DNA of 64,000 nt. Source: Apodospora peruviana (taxonomy: Eukaryota; Ascomycota; Sordariomycetes; Sordariales; Lasiosphaeriaceae). The position numbers and the translations under genes were made by a program. The stretch covers positions 2,728,001 to 2,792,000 of the forward strand of contig JAUEDM010000004.1 in NCBI GenBank assembly GCA_033439685.1, written 5' to 3'. The notes beneath the pieces are model-generated. The model worked only from the letters and a program-made list of their open reading frames with translations. It was not told the origin of the DNA and ran no database searches. This document shows, piece after piece, positions 1 through 12,092 of the stretch (position 1 is the stretch's first letter; the number at the start of each line of letters is the position of its first letter).

Positions 1-547
1 AAACTTCAGCGTGGTCCCAGCGCCTGGCTGCCCTGTCACAACATCCCCGCGCTGCTTCGTCCTCTGACCTCAAAGCTCAGTCAGTATGCGCCCCGCCGAG
101 TTGCGTCAGCCAGAGTCTCGCGACTTTTGAAAGAGCGACACCTACAATCGCGACAGGAGCAAACCTCGCCGTTGCACACTACCAGGACGCAACACCCCAG
201 ACCAGCACAACAGTCAGACGCGTCTCCTGCCTGTTAGTCCGACCGACTACGCGGCGCCTCGGTTCTCTGTCTCGCCGTGACTGCCAAAACGGAGCCTCAG
301 TCCCCCCGTTTACCGTGCCCCCAGCTCCAAGTCAGGCCAGAGATCGACCTGATTATAATTGCGACCGTTCCTGCCTCACCACCCGAGCGCCGACCTCAGG
401 AAAACCGGTCTCCTTGGCGGTAGCTTGGACTCTTAACTCTCTTCTGTCCGATCGTCTTGGACCAGCACTTTGACAAGTATCTTCGCCTTCATCCGGCACA
501 ACTGCGACCCCCACCAAGTCCGGACCTAGACCTACGACATAGCTGAG
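1..547. other. Upstream region / 5' leader of the first gene
   Basis: No coding region is supported here. The stretch is pyrimidine-rich and C-rich, as fungal promoters and leaders often are, and it leads directly into the start codon at 548. The short open frames on both strands have no recognisable protein features. A transcription start cannot be placed from sequence alone. Confidence 0.5.
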
Positions 548-2753
548 ATGGGGCAGCCACCGGCTCTACTGTTCGTTGTGAGGCAAGTAACAACCCGAAC
601 TCTGCTCTCATTTCAAAAAGATGCAAAGATTGTTGTGTGCGGGATCTAACTAAATCTAAAGACACGGCCTTCGACTCGACGCCGCCGACAAGCAATGGCA
701 TCTCTCGTCCCCGGCACCTTACGACCCACCGCTAACCTACAGCGGCTGGCAACAAGCAAAGAGCCTAGGAGCTAGGATAGCTTCCATAATACGAGACAAG
801 GCAAAAGAAGATGAGGCAGCGGAGAGACAAGCACCTAATTCGTCAGGGAAGCGGAAACGCAAACGATACAAGATCGCTGTGCACAGCTCGCCATTCCTCC
901 GCTGCATCCAGACTTCGGTTGCTATTAGTGCTGGACTGGCGCAGGACTCAACGCCATTCGGATCCACCGACCCGGATGACACCGTTTCCAACATCGACTC
1001 CACATCAGCCATGAGTCCCCGGACTAGACCGAGTATTGTCACCGACGTCTCCGCCTTGGCCCGTGCGCCCGTGCCTATCCGGAGATCCGTCCTCCGACTT
1101 GACGCCTTTTTGGGCGAGTGGCTTTCGCCCAGCTACTACGAGCTGATCACCCCACCGCCCGAATCCGTGATGATGCTAGCTAGCGCTAAGGCCGACCTGC
1201 TCAAGCGCGAGGACTACAGTAGCTACGCCAATTTTAGCCACCACGTCTATTCTAACTCCCAGGGCTCCCAGGGCCAACTGTGGAGTCCAATTGGTCGGTC
1301 CAGTCCGGCTCCCTCATCCGCCGGCGACGAACCCGAGGGGTCACTGTCAAGGAGCGGAAGCACCAGCAGTCAGAATGATCCATCACGGAGATCATCGGTA
1401 GCAGTGTCTGAGGCAAATGGATATGTGGCTCCGGTTCCTCACTACGCTGTTAGCAACAACAACACCATCCCCCCTGGATACGTCGCACATGCCCGAGATG
1501 CTTGTGTCGACATCGACTACCAGTGGGACTCGATGAGAAGTCCTTGGGACTGGGGAGATGGTGGTTCGTTTCCGGAGGAGTGGACATCAATGCACCGGAG
1601 ATTTAGGAAAGGCATCCAGGGCTTGGTGGACTGGTATTCGACGGCAGAGAACCCTACCGAAATGGTCACTAAGATGGTCGCACGAAATGGTAGGAAAGCT
1701 TCGGTGGCCAGCGCCAGCAGCGAATTTGCCCTCGAAGATGACGATGATGTCGAAACCGAGTCCATCGTCATTCTTGTGTCGCACGGTGCAGGCTGTAACG
1801 CGATGATAGGAGCCATCACGCACCAGCCCGTGCTCATGGACGTGGGTATGGCATCTCTTACCATGGCAGTTCGGAAACCACTTGGGGATGATTCAGATGC
1901 ATCTCGGCGAGCCTCTAACTCATCCGAGCGGGGAGGAGAGACGCTCCCCATTCATCAACAATACGAACTCAAGCTGTTTGCCAATACCGACCACCTCCGA
2001 ACACCTGCCCCGACCCCATCTTCGTCTAGATCCCCGTCGATTGCCGGGCTGGTAAACGGCAGTCGAGGTCGCTACTCAAACTCATTCTCTTCCTCATTAA
2101 ATAATTTTTCGTTCAACGATGCCTCAGGTAGCAGGGCGTCGTCGGCCAATGCGGCTCTAAGCAGCCTTCGAAATGGAGGCTCCCCGGCTTCGCCCAGAAT
2201 CCCCTTCATGAGCAACAGTGCCAGGAATGGAGGCGGTATCACGGTCGGTAGTGGCGTGACCTCCTTTCAAACCAGGGGGTTTTCTCTGACCCGCACACCG
2301 TCAATCGGACTCTGGTCTCCCACCTCAGCCCAAGATGACGACGATGATGACGATGATGGCATGGTGTTGAATTTCAGCCATGAAAAGCATACAGCCTCCG
2401 CTAGCACCGCTAAAGCAACCGATGCCAATGCATCCGGCTTTGAGACCAACGCAAGTACCGCCCTCTCCAACATCCATCTTTCTGGCGTGCCTTCACCGGA
2501 ATCAACAGAACAGGTCAAGACACCAATGCCTACAGGCGACAGCGGCACTGAGATGAGTACACCAAGAGCGATGGATCCGAGAGGAGAGTACTTCCCGTCG
2601 TCAGAACAGCAGAAGTCCCTCGATATTACGCCGGATGGTACTGGTGGGGCGAACGGTCTCTGGGGCGGTGGGCCGAGGCCGCCGGATGAGGCGGATGCTT
2701 TAAGAGATTTGAGCTCGCCGAAGAGAAGATGGAGTGTCACCGAGCCGAGCTAG
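548..2753 (+). CDS. Phosphoglycerate-mutase-like (histidine phosphatase superfamily) protein
   Basis: Two exons, 548..582 and 662..2753, give a 708-residue protein with phases closing exactly. The N-terminus reads MGQPPALLFVVRHG, so the catalytic RHG motif (residues 12-14, phosphohistidine site) is split by the intron. The family block DKQWHLSSPAPYDPPLTYSG follows, then HSSPFLRC (about 86-93) and a late SHGAGCNAMIG block (His about 386) carrying the second active-site histidine. The intron uses a GC donor (GCAAGT at 583) and an AG acceptor ending at 661, with a CTAAC branch site; the nearby GT at 587 puts the RHG motif out of frame. The C-terminal ~300 residues are Ser/Thr/Asn-rich, low complexity, with an acidic Asp run near 1340-bp into exon 2 (2335-2358). 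Family members are phosphatases of unknown substrate or mutases; the exact substrate cannot be inferred. Likely cytosolic: no signal peptide or membrane segment. Confidence 0.9.
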
Positions 2754-3377
2754 GAACCGGATTCGGATGTCACGTTGACAGAGGAGGAAGCAGAATAGCC
2801 ATCTAAAAGTTCTCAGGATCAGAGTTATTTGGGATGATAGCAAACAATAAAATTAATGAATGGGTGTAAGAGTACTACATGTACATGGGCATGGTGACGA
2901 TCCTCAGACTGGATCCATCCTAGGGTCACGGTAGTCTTTGGGTGGAGAGGCTGGAGTTTCGATCATTTCTCGGAGTTTGTTTTTTGACTTTTTGGAGGCC
3001 CTAGGTCGACGCTCGGTCTAGCGAAATGGAATAAAACAGGTGCGTGCCGTGGTGGGAGAGCGGTATAATTAATGGCATTATAATTGGAGGTACTAGTATT
3101 GGTATGGGACTTTGTCTCATCATGGAGTTCACAGGGCCATTGGCAGCGAAGCGTTTGATATTCCCACTCAATTTAATCAATCTCACTCATATTGTCTCAT
3201 TCAGTGGTTTGTATCGGTCCATCTATGCTTAAGGTCATCCATACCAACATGTTCCTAAAAAGACATGTTGGTATTTCGGGCAGAGCGTAATGGTGATCAC
3301 TCTCTCGTTTCATCTACACCCTTCAGTGGCTTAGGTACTTTTGATACTTACACGATCAACATCACATGTACCATGAA
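2754..3377. other. Intergenic region between convergent genes
   Basis: This spacer lies between the stop of the phosphatase-like gene and the stop of the minus-strand kinase-like gene, so it should hold both 3' ends. It contains AATAAA-like motifs (around 2845) but no supported coding region. Short AT-rich open frames near 3000-3230 have no family features. Confidence 0.5.
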
Positions 3378-4329
3378 TCATTCTTCCAATTCCGCAAACT
3401 CAAGATATCGTCCCGAAGCGACAAATTGAATCTCGACCCCGAGCTTTTTCTTCAAACGGCGCTGCATGACAAGTCCAATAGCGCCTTCCTCGTCCTGGTC
3501 ATGCTTGGCCCGTCCCCATTCAAGGTCTGTCTCGGCGGGTCTGCGGAGTCGGCTTTGGCCGAAATCGGTCATATTAACACGGAAATTGTGTCCAGGAAGT
3601 CGCTGTACAGTAAAATTCTCGGGTCGAACATCCTGGTTGAGAAGGTCGCGGTCGCCTAGGGAGGGGGCTATTGCTACTGCTTGGTCGACTATGTCTTGCC
3701 AGTTACTAGTTGCAATGCCGTCTGGCGGTGGAAGGGAAAGAAGGTCAGATAGGATGACGCCATTGATGTGCTCTAGTAAGATACCCTTGGTTTTGAAGTG
3801 CTCTCGCTGTTCTGGGTTCGTTCCGTCGGGTGAAATGTTCATCGTGACAGCGGTAATGAGCCGCGGTATTGTTGTGCCTTGCAGGTCGCTGAGCTGTGCG
3901 TAGACGGCGGTTTCGGAGCGGTACATTATGTTCATTTCATGGGCTAGAGCGGTTTCGGTCTGTCCGTTATCCCAATTCTCTTCATCGTTTTCTGATGAGG
4001 AGCGGAGGAGATGTTCGAGGAAGGCGTCTGTCTCGCCGCTTTGGATGAACGCCGTGTAGTCGGTGGCGAGTTGTGGGGAGAAGGGTTCCACGCGGTGGTC
4101 AGCGCGGAGTTGGTACGCGTATTGCCAGTCGTGGGGTTTCAGGAAGAATGAAGGGGTCTTCTCGGGTTGATGATACAAAGAGGAGGAGGTGGTGGTGGGC
4201 AAGATATCGACGACCATGCCGCAGGCGAGAGTCGATGGTTTTTGCAGTTTTCTGATTAAGACTTTTACTGGATGATATTGGATGGAGGCTGAGCTCTGCG
4301 CCGACCTCGTAGGGAGGGCGTGATGTCAT
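3378..4329 (-). pseudogene. Fungal protein-kinase-like protein with N-terminal frame break
   Basis: An uninterrupted frame from 4217 to 3378 encodes 279 residues of a fungal kinase-like fold: NQDVRPENF resembles the catalytic loop (HxDxxxxN with Gln for His), and MTDFGQSRLR resembles DFG. The conserved N-terminus of this family is also present, but in another frame: an ATG at 4329 starts MTSRPPYEVGAELSLHPI, and the frame then has to move by one base at about 4269 to continue as VKVLIRKLQKPSTLACGMVV. No GT..AG pair of intron length explains this. So either one base was gained (mutation or assembly error) or the product starts at Met 4217 and lacks about 37 residues. Family members are often divergent, possibly inactive kinases; substrate unknown. 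The call of pseudogene is tentative because the rest of the frame is intact. Confidence 0.7.
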
Positions 4330-4515
4330 GGGTGTACCTGTTACAAGGTTCTGAGATGATGAAGGGTTCTGTACAGATTACTTGCTTTTCACTACATCTT
4401 CACTTCCGTGTCTTTCATTTTTGAGTTGAGCAGATGCCTGCGCCACAAGGTCGCTGAGAGTTCCCAGTCTTGACGAGCTGCCACACACATAACTTCCCTG
4501 CCTTACGTCGTCGAT

Positions 4516-5500
4516 GTGAGGCGCGTGAAGTGGTACACCCTCCAAATGTACACCGATGAAGTCCGCGCAAAAGAGCACCAGGATGTTCAACTTCGTCATC
4601 GACGTCGTCAACAATACCCAAATTCCCCGTCCCCTGGGCCTCAAAGGACGGAGACTGAAATTCTGGAAGTCTACAATGACTATGTACGCTCTTTCGCAAA
4701 ACAGGATGATATTCTCGCACACAACCGCGACTTCGCCTTACTAGAGGAAATAACCTCGATGCTGCTAAATCTCAAGGGCATTGTCATGTCGGACCGCGAC
4801 GCGTTACGACACATACGCGGAACTGGATCTTTTGGATTTTCTGAGGTTTTTGGTACAAAAGTCGTCAGGAATCACACCTATACGGCGGAATCTATGAGGG
4901 GCTGCGTCCGCTCGCCATCTTCGCGCCCTCTTGAAGGGCGTGGAAAAGGTGGGCACTCAGTTGCAAAGCATTCAAGCCTGCGTCATCAATCTCAGCATCG
5001 GGAACGTCGAGACCGAGCGCCAAGAAATTGCCGGGTTCCTGGTCCGGCACAAGAGCTCTCTCGAATCCTTCGACCTGAATCGCATCACGCTCACAAGCAC
5101 CTCGTGGCGTAAGCTTCTCCCCGTCCTCAAGTCCCAATTTCAGGACGGCGGTCGACTCAAGAGCGCACGATTGCTGGACACGGTCCTAGGAAAATCTGAG
5201 GACCAGTTTGCGGATTCAGAAAGCTGGTATCTAGGACATCCTAACTGGGGGCAGTCGATTCCACTCCGCAGAGTGGTCACGAAGTACCTCTTGTCGCCCC
5301 GGAAAAAGCGGTGCCCATTGACGCTCCGGAACCAAGATCAGACTTTTGGGCCTGATGACAGCAACGAAGACGAGGAGGAGGATGATAGTAATGACAGGAG
5401 CGAAGATTAGGAAGATAGTGATGATGCTAGTAACGATGAGAGTAGTGAAGATAGGAGCGACAATGGCAGCCATGGTGGAAGCTGGATGAGTATGGATTAA
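4516..5500 (+). pseudogene. Decayed F-box/LRR-like gene relic
   Basis: Coding-like sequence changes frame several times. The frame from 4516 reads well as protein through EILEVYNDYVRSF and FGFSEVFGTKVVRNHTY up to about 4895. A second frame carries GLRPLAIFA (about 4897-4925). A third continues as LLKGVEKVGTQLQ and LSIGNVETERQEI from 4931 to a TAG at 5408. These segments read as one continuous protein only if at least two single-base indels are corrected. Beyond the TAG the same frame stays open for 29 more codons of acidic Glu/Asp/Ser sequence to TAA at 5498. The overall look (leucine-spaced segments, acidic C-terminus) resembles fungal F-box or LRR proteins, but I do not recognise a defining domain. 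Probably non-functional. Confidence 0.5.
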
Positions 5501-6102
5501 ATGATGAACTTTTCGAGGGTATGCTAAGGAGTTACCCTCTATTCTGCACGAGTTTTGACATCGTCACATCGCTATTATAAGGCCATTAATATGTATCTTC
5601 ATCCTTTTGTTCCGATTCATAACTTTATTTCAAAATTACTTGACCAACCCCTAAGTTGAGGGTACGTAGTTAAGGAATTCTACCCTTCATACATATAACA
5701 GCAGAGCAGGCAGCTTGACAAGGGCGGTGATGTACAACCCAAGCGCCGTTGGGAGTTGAGACAATCTCGGGGTATGAAAATCAAACATTCTTCAATCTTG
5801 GGTTGGTCAAATACTTCATCCGTAGACCAATCGACCTAGACACCACGATTCTCCAACCGCTTCCAGCCGAGATCCAGATCTGGTTTGGCGTGAGGAGATA
5901 TCGTTGCAGCAGTCTAATGCGGCCCGATGTGCATAGTGGCGCAGCACGATAGTCTGTCGGTCAGGCATTTTTCAATCGCCCAAAGACATCACGAGCCTCG
6001 TTCCAACATCTTTAATTGTGTTCTAACAATTCTGCTGACTCTTCTCCTTTGTTCCTCTAGAACACGATCGTCTAATCCCGGAAATCGACACTCTTACGCA
6101 AG
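5501..6102. other. Intergenic / possible 5' region of the CorA-like gene
   Basis: No convincing coding region. A pyrimidine-rich stretch ending in CTCTAG at about 6060 looks like a 3' splice acceptor, so the following gene may have an upstream exon or a spliced leader. A short open frame at 5749-5952 is the only candidate for such an exon but cannot be joined with confidence. Confidence 0.4.
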
Positions 6103-7786
6103 ATGAAGATATACTATGATCTTAAGCCCTTTATCCTCTCAGCAGGTCAAGCTAGGTCCTGGACACTGTCCGGAGAACGAGTGGCCGACGAAGCCTTGGA
6201 CGACTACGACGCATTAATAGCCAAGGTTTCGCACATTGTGAGCAGCTCCGTGACTCACAACCTATCAACTAGACTGTTTCTGGCCACTCACCACGATCAT
6301 CGGTCGCTAGAAATCGACTTTGGAAGCAACCCCGACTTCGCGTTCTCTTTTCCTCTTGCAAGTCATCTTACGTCCTTCCCCTTCCTGATATGAGTGGCAA
6401 TTACCGTATAGCTATACTGGCCATAGATACTAACCTCTGGCATCATTAGCTCGGCCCACGGTGACCCTTCCCATCAACTCGTGCAGCCCAGGCCATGGGC
6501 AAGCAACATGAACCAGCACCAGGGGATGGACGGGTTCAAACCACTCGAAGTCCTCCTTGGTCTCAACTCGTGCTATGGACATCACCTGTACGACACTTAC
6601 CGGCCTCAGTGTACCTATTTTCTCGAGTACGATGACTCGCTTCGTAATGTTACAGCTATATGTATGTTGTGGTTTCTGCTCAGCTTCTTTTCACTAGCGA
6701 GACTTAACTTCCAAATCAGGTTTCCTAATCCGCACCGGACGCGGCATGCACGCGGTCGTCTGCACCATCAAGATATACCTCCCGTCACTCACCTGCGTGG
6801 CGCTCATGTTCTGTCGCCGCCAGGAAGACCTCGTCGACATCCGCGCCCTCTGCGAAGCCAACCAACCACTGCTCCGGGCCCACCCGCTCGGGCTCCTGAG
6901 TCTCCTCTACGACGTTTGCAGCAACACCTGGGAGGAATGGATCATGAATCTCTGGGCCGAGTGCAACGAGATCGAAGCGTTCACCAAGACGGTGCCACAG
7001 GACTGGATCTACCACCAGCCCACCCCCCAGCGTGTGAGGGAGCTCGCCGACGCGGATAACTTGCTCAAGCAGATGTCGATCAGTGACGTCCAGATATGTC
7101 ATGCTCAAGGGATCCTGTCCTTTGCGGTCAGGCTTGGGGACTTTTGTGAACAGGCAATCTGTATTGTCGATAGTCACCTGGCTGGTGAATCCTTGCTCTT
7201 GCCTGGTGCGAAGGCGATGTTGGAAGATCGGATCCGGTTCACCAAGTCGAGGTGTCTGGCTGTGCGGGAGAGGGTGGAGGAGATAGGACATAGGCATCGT
7301 GGGCAGATCAACTTGGTGAGTTATTCCACACTAACACTTGAAAATTTGCATCAGGCACGCTGACATGGCTTTGTCCAGTCATATAATCTCATCGCACAGA
7401 AAGAAAGCAAGACCAGCCGGACTGTTGCCGAGATCAACCTCGACGTGGCTCGTGTCACCGCTACCGATAGCCGAACGATGAAGATGATTGGGTTTCTGGG
7501 ACTGATATGCCTCCCGCCGACATTTACCACTGTCAGTTCAAATATGCACCCTGACTTGCCCGTCTCCAAGTGTCTGTGCTATGAGACTGTACTGACATAC
7601 CTCCAGTCACTATGGCAGGCCAACATCTTTGAGATATCCGGGGGCATCAACGGGTTAGTATACATGGGAACGACTTTGGCATGTTATCTGGTTGTTTTCT
7701 TAGTCGGGATGTATGTGCGTGTCTCGCGCAGTCCCCTTGATCGGTACAGCCACGCCTCTTTGATGTCGGGCTCGATTGTGGTGTGA
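6103..7786 (+). CDS. CorA-like membrane protein (fungal Mg2+-transporter-like family)
   Basis: Proposed exons are 6103..6371, 6450..6661, 6720..7315, 7379..7531 and 7607..7786, giving about 469 residues. Exons 2-5 have good donors (GTATGT, GTGAGT, GTCAGT) and acceptors with phases that close; the exon 1 donor (GTCCTT at 6372) is weak and uncertain. Recognisable family blocks are GMDGFKPLEVLLGLNSCYG, GRGMHAVVCTIK, RRQEDLVDIRALCE, then SYNLIAQKESKTSRTVAEIN and MKMIGFLGLICLPPTFTT, which is the juxtamembrane part and first membrane helix; a second helix is LVYMGTTLACYLVVFLVGMY. The GMN loop typical of true CorA channels is not seen, so Mg2+ transport is not assured; many fungal relatives are large soluble-domain plus two-helix proteins of unknown role. 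An additional upstream exon is possible. Confidence 0.75.
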
Positions 7787-7959
7787 GACTCCTTCGCCAA
7801 TTCCTGTTTGTTCCCTCATTTATCGTTCAATACCATATCTCTCTTGTACACTCCTGAAGAATCATATTATCTTAGCAAGTTGATCTATTGCAACCATATA
7901 ATATCACATATTCGTATAACCGTAGCTGCGTGCCAGGTACCCAGCTCGATGCTCGCAGA

Positions 7960-9748
7960 CTATGCATGCCCGTTACTCTTCCCATTCAAGCCACGAAAGA
8001 GTAACTTCTCCTTTTCTTCATCCTTCTCTACAACATGGTCCGTTCCACCATTAGCAGTAGAATGCCGGCAAGTCTCCTCGCCATGAAAGCATGCCTCATC
8101 AATCTCGGCCAAGATATGCCGGGCGGCACGCACCCGACCGCCCCCAAACTCCCGACACTTCTGGGCCAACAGCTTCGCGTTCTTCTCATACAACGACGAG
8201 CGACCACCCAGCAGGACATCAATCAAGATAGAGCCTAGCTCACCTCCCTTGCAGAGCCTGCCGTCGCTCAACCGATTTCCCCACCGCCCGATGCCCAATA
8301 TCTCGGCTCGCCTGGCGAAATCGTACGTATCCATCCACACAGGCAAAACAACCTGCGGAATACCGACACTAATATCTATAGTTAGATAACCCCTTTCTTG
8401 GTCAATAAACACGTGGAAAAGGAACATATTTTGCTCACCAAACGGTCTCCAAAAACGAATTAGCTCCGCCATGATGCACCGCACAAATAACCGTCTCTGT
8501 CTCCAGCACGGCCGTCGGTTCCGCCTCGATCCAGTCCACGATCTTTACTCTGCCGGAATCAATGTCCCTGCCCAAAATCTTGTGCACCGCGGACCCGACC
8601 TTCGTGACATCATACTCGCCGCGTTTCGTCAGCTTCCACAGCACCTGTAGACCCGCAAGCCGTTTGTCGCGCCACAGCTGGCCTCTCGCGTGATCGAGCA
8701 CGATCCGTATCGCGGTCGCCATCTCGATGGCGAACTGTTCCTTGCAGCGCATGTGCGTGCCCAGGTTGATGTACAGCGTCGGCCCTTGCGCCAACCAACC
8801 CGCCAGACCAGCATCAACTTCCCGCACCGGTCTCGCGGGGCGGATCATCGGCCCGCAGGGGACAATGTGCGCCGGTATCAACTTCAGCGGGAACTCGAGC
8901 TCGGGCAGGTTTGCGACGAGGAATTTTACACCAAACACGTGAGGGTTCAGACTGAGGTCGTTGAGCGTGGTGAGTTGAGCGCCGTCGGCTTTCTCTTGTA
9001 CGTAGAGCTGGATCGCCCGCCGATGAGCATCCAGGAACAACCCGCAGACGATGGTAAGTAGAATCAGGAATATGTTCATGGGGATGTGCTGCACGGGAAC
9101 CGGGAAATCGTACGCTTTCCCGACGCAGGGGTACTTCCAGAGCGCCTCGGCGTTCGGTTGCAGCGGCATGGCGAAGTCCTTGATCGTGTTGGGCGACAAG
9201 ATGATGAATTTTGCGTTGATGTGGCGCAGCGCCGTGAGTGCCGGAGAAAAAGCCGGGTCGACGGCGATGATGTCGGGCTGCACGTCGCGGACGATTTCGA
9301 TGACTGACCAGAATATCTGGACGAATTCGGGGCCGGTCCAGGGCAGCGTGACGCGCAACAGTAAAATCATGCGGCGAATTGCGCACGATGTTAACGACAA
9401 AACGCTCCACCACTGCGCTGTGGCCTCGACCTTGGCGATGGATTCCTGCTCGGCGAGGACTTCGGGGCGCTCCCATGCCGATACCATGTCCAGGCCGGAT
9501 ATGGTGTGGAAGATGATGCCTCCGCTCCTGCTACTTGGTCTGTCGCGCTCTGCGTGTTGGGATGTGGCTACGACGAATTTGTGTATGGGCGCGAACGAGG
9601 CAAAGTGCACGTCGACGTCCTCGTCGGGCAGCGTGAGCAGCGCATAGCTGGTGGCAAGATAGACGTTGGCTTGGCCGTGCTCCGAGTTGGTGAGAAGGAG
9701 CACGCGTTTGCGTTTCGGCGGCGGCCCCGGAGAGGGTAAAGATCCCAT
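7960..9748 (-). CDS. UDP-glycosyltransferase (GT1 family)
   Basis: Two exons, 9748..8439 and 8368..7960, with a 70-base intron (donor GTGAGC, acceptor TTAG), give a 572-residue protein; the splice restores LETV-CVGIPQVVLPVW exactly in phase. The N-terminal Rossmann half begins after a short proline-rich leader with RVLLLTNSEHGQANVYLA. The C-terminal UDP-sugar-binding half contains LYINLGTHMR, VDWIEAEPTAVLE and HHGGANSFLE, the fungal counterpart of the HCGWNS part of the PSPG box, followed by PVWMDTYDFARRAE. A hydrophobic segment (IPMNIFLILLTIVCGLFL) in the middle may associate with membranes. GT1 enzymes move glucose or another sugar from UDP-sugars to lipophilic acceptors such as sterols, polyketides or xenobiotics; the acceptor here is unknown. 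The intron at the PSPG-like box is a useful check on the model. Confidence 0.9.
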
Positions 9749-12092
9749 TTCTCTCTGTGTCTATGTTTGTGTCCCTCTTTGTCCGTCTCTATCTTTGTAT
9801 GTATCTGGCTCAAAGTCTTGGCTCGTGGGTGGCGTGCAGCTAAGTAATGTAAGCTATGCAGACCAAGAAGCGCATATGGGAACGCAGTATGTTAGAACTT
9901 GGCAGCAAGGTCACACAGGATGACACGCAGGTTTGCTGGGACCGGGAACAGAAGCACAACAAGAAATGGAACATGCGAAAGAACATTGGCATCAGCAGGT
10001 GAGATCAGGTTCTCCCCTTTGGCTAATAATAAGTCTTCTGGGCTCCCGGTCGGTGTTGCTAATGGAGGGGACGGAAACCCGGGATACGTAAGATATGCTG
10101 CTTCAGACAACCATACAGATATTAGACGGCCTTCTTCAAGAAACTTGGGCTCTCTTGCATGGCGGGAAGTGGGGGTGTAGATATTGTACATACACGTAAG
10201 TGCGTAGGTGGCTGTTTGTGTGGAGATGCGATGTGTAGATCCAAGAGAGAGAGGAAGTAGTCAGAGTCTGGAGAAATTTCTCCTCCTATGACTCTCTATC
10301 GTCACCCTCTCAGCTGTGTGGTAACATAGGTTGCAGATGCAGTGTTTGAGTAGGTAGTGGGTGGAAGGAGGACCGAGAACTGCTCTCGCAGAAGAATAAT
10401 TACCCGGAAAAAAACAATCGATGAGGTGATCGTGGGAAAGATCAGTCAGCCCAGCCAGCCGTTCCGCTGATCAGCGTCATCCATTCATCTGCAACACGAG
10501 CCTAGATAGGTACACTCTCGGTATCATCCTATGAGACAGATCTGAGAATAAACAATGACCACGTAACCCACCAGGAGTTTTCCCAACCGATCACATCATC
10601 TCCAAACAAACTGATCTCAAAGTCACATTTCCTCGCCGTTCCTTCCAACCTAGGACACACACGGTTCGGAACAAGCGCCGGAGAGGAGGATCTAGTTTGG
10701 GAGCGGATCTCGTCATCGTTTGTTATCTACCCAGCCGACAGAGGGATACCAAAAACACGTCGAGTTTGGTAAAGACACGGGAAGCGATAACCAATCGGTT
10801 TCGCCAAGCTTCGTTCATTTATTAGTTGGGGGTGGGTGCCTGCCAAGCGAGCCGCCTTTTGGTCATAGACTTTCACCGAATCGAAGAACAACGCGGAAGA
10901 AGCTTCCAATTGAGTGATCTACAGATTGGTTCATGTAATACCAGGGTGAAGTCCCCTCTGTTGGTGTGGGGGTGTGTCTCGAACTCTCGGTCTTGTTGCC
11001 AAGGCGGCCGCATGATCTCGGGACACAAGCGATGATTGCAACGCGTGTATATATGTGAGTTTGGCGTGTTAGTCTTAAGAGACGTAGGGGTGGTCTCATT
11101 CCCCCATCGGCCCGGAAGCTCCCCCCTGGTCATAGAGACGTCGTTCCGTCATGATACTTGTGCGTCTGAAGTTGGAGAAGGGACAAATAGAGATCAGATC
11201 GCTTGGCTCGGAGTCGGGGGTCTCGACTGAATGTCTGAAAGTGTGTTGTGCTTGCTTGCTGCAGCCGGGTTGAAATAGCGAGACCAGATTGCTGTCCCCT
11301 CGCTGGCCGGCCGAGCGAACTCGTGAGTAGGAGAGGCATTTTGCCTAAACTCAAACTTGACTCTCCACCAAGAACCAATGAGAACCCGAATATTTTTGGC
11401 AAACAAACATAAGGTACCGGATGCCGTCCGGCCAGCATAAAGAAAGAACGGGAAGCTGGGTTCTGAGACCCATTTCCTCGCATATTGCCTGAAAAGAATG
11501 CCCACTCCCACCTGTGTGGTCCTGATATTGACCCGTCCAGATGGTGGAGAACGGGCCTCGAAGTCTAGAACATCTGTTCCATGGCGTAGCATCCGGTAAG
11601 AACTGGATAATGACCCTCGCAACACAAGCCTCGTGGCCACGCAATTTCATTTGTGCGAAATAAAAGCTTGATCACGATCGCCAATGCAGGAGCTGGCTGG
11701 TTATTGATCCAGATGTAACCTGCCAATGGCACCAACTTGGTCGGAAGCCTCCATCTCACTGCCTTGCGAGATTATCTGAGGACTTATCGATATTGACACC
11801 TGGACTTGACTGGTGTTTCTCCGCTGGGGTGTGAACCAGGTAATCACATTGAAGCATTAGAGGCCGGTATATGCCCCATGTATCCTGATATGCTCATGCT
11901 ACGTACGCCAAGAACGTTTCATCTTGAAATCCATCATGCTACTCGTGCAGAGTGACCATCTAGCCATACCCAAGATGCATGCTACAATCAATTTCATCGG
12001 CTGCCAAGCCGAAATACAATTTTCGCCCCTAAACACCTGCAACAACCATAACCAAAGTCAAGGGTATCCCAAGCCAAAAAGAAACGACATCG
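9749..12092. other. Long intergenic region, no gene seen
   Basis: About 2.3 kb between the starts and ends of two minus-strand genes. All open frames are short, overlap on both strands and lack motifs, signal peptides or good splice context. The part next to 9749 should contain the promoter of the glycosyltransferase. I see no tRNA, rRNA or repeat structure. Confidence 0.5.

Noticed and set aside
8814..9476. 220-residue minus-strand frame
   Set aside because: Same strand as, but out of frame with, the well-supported UDP-glycosyltransferase; no motifs.
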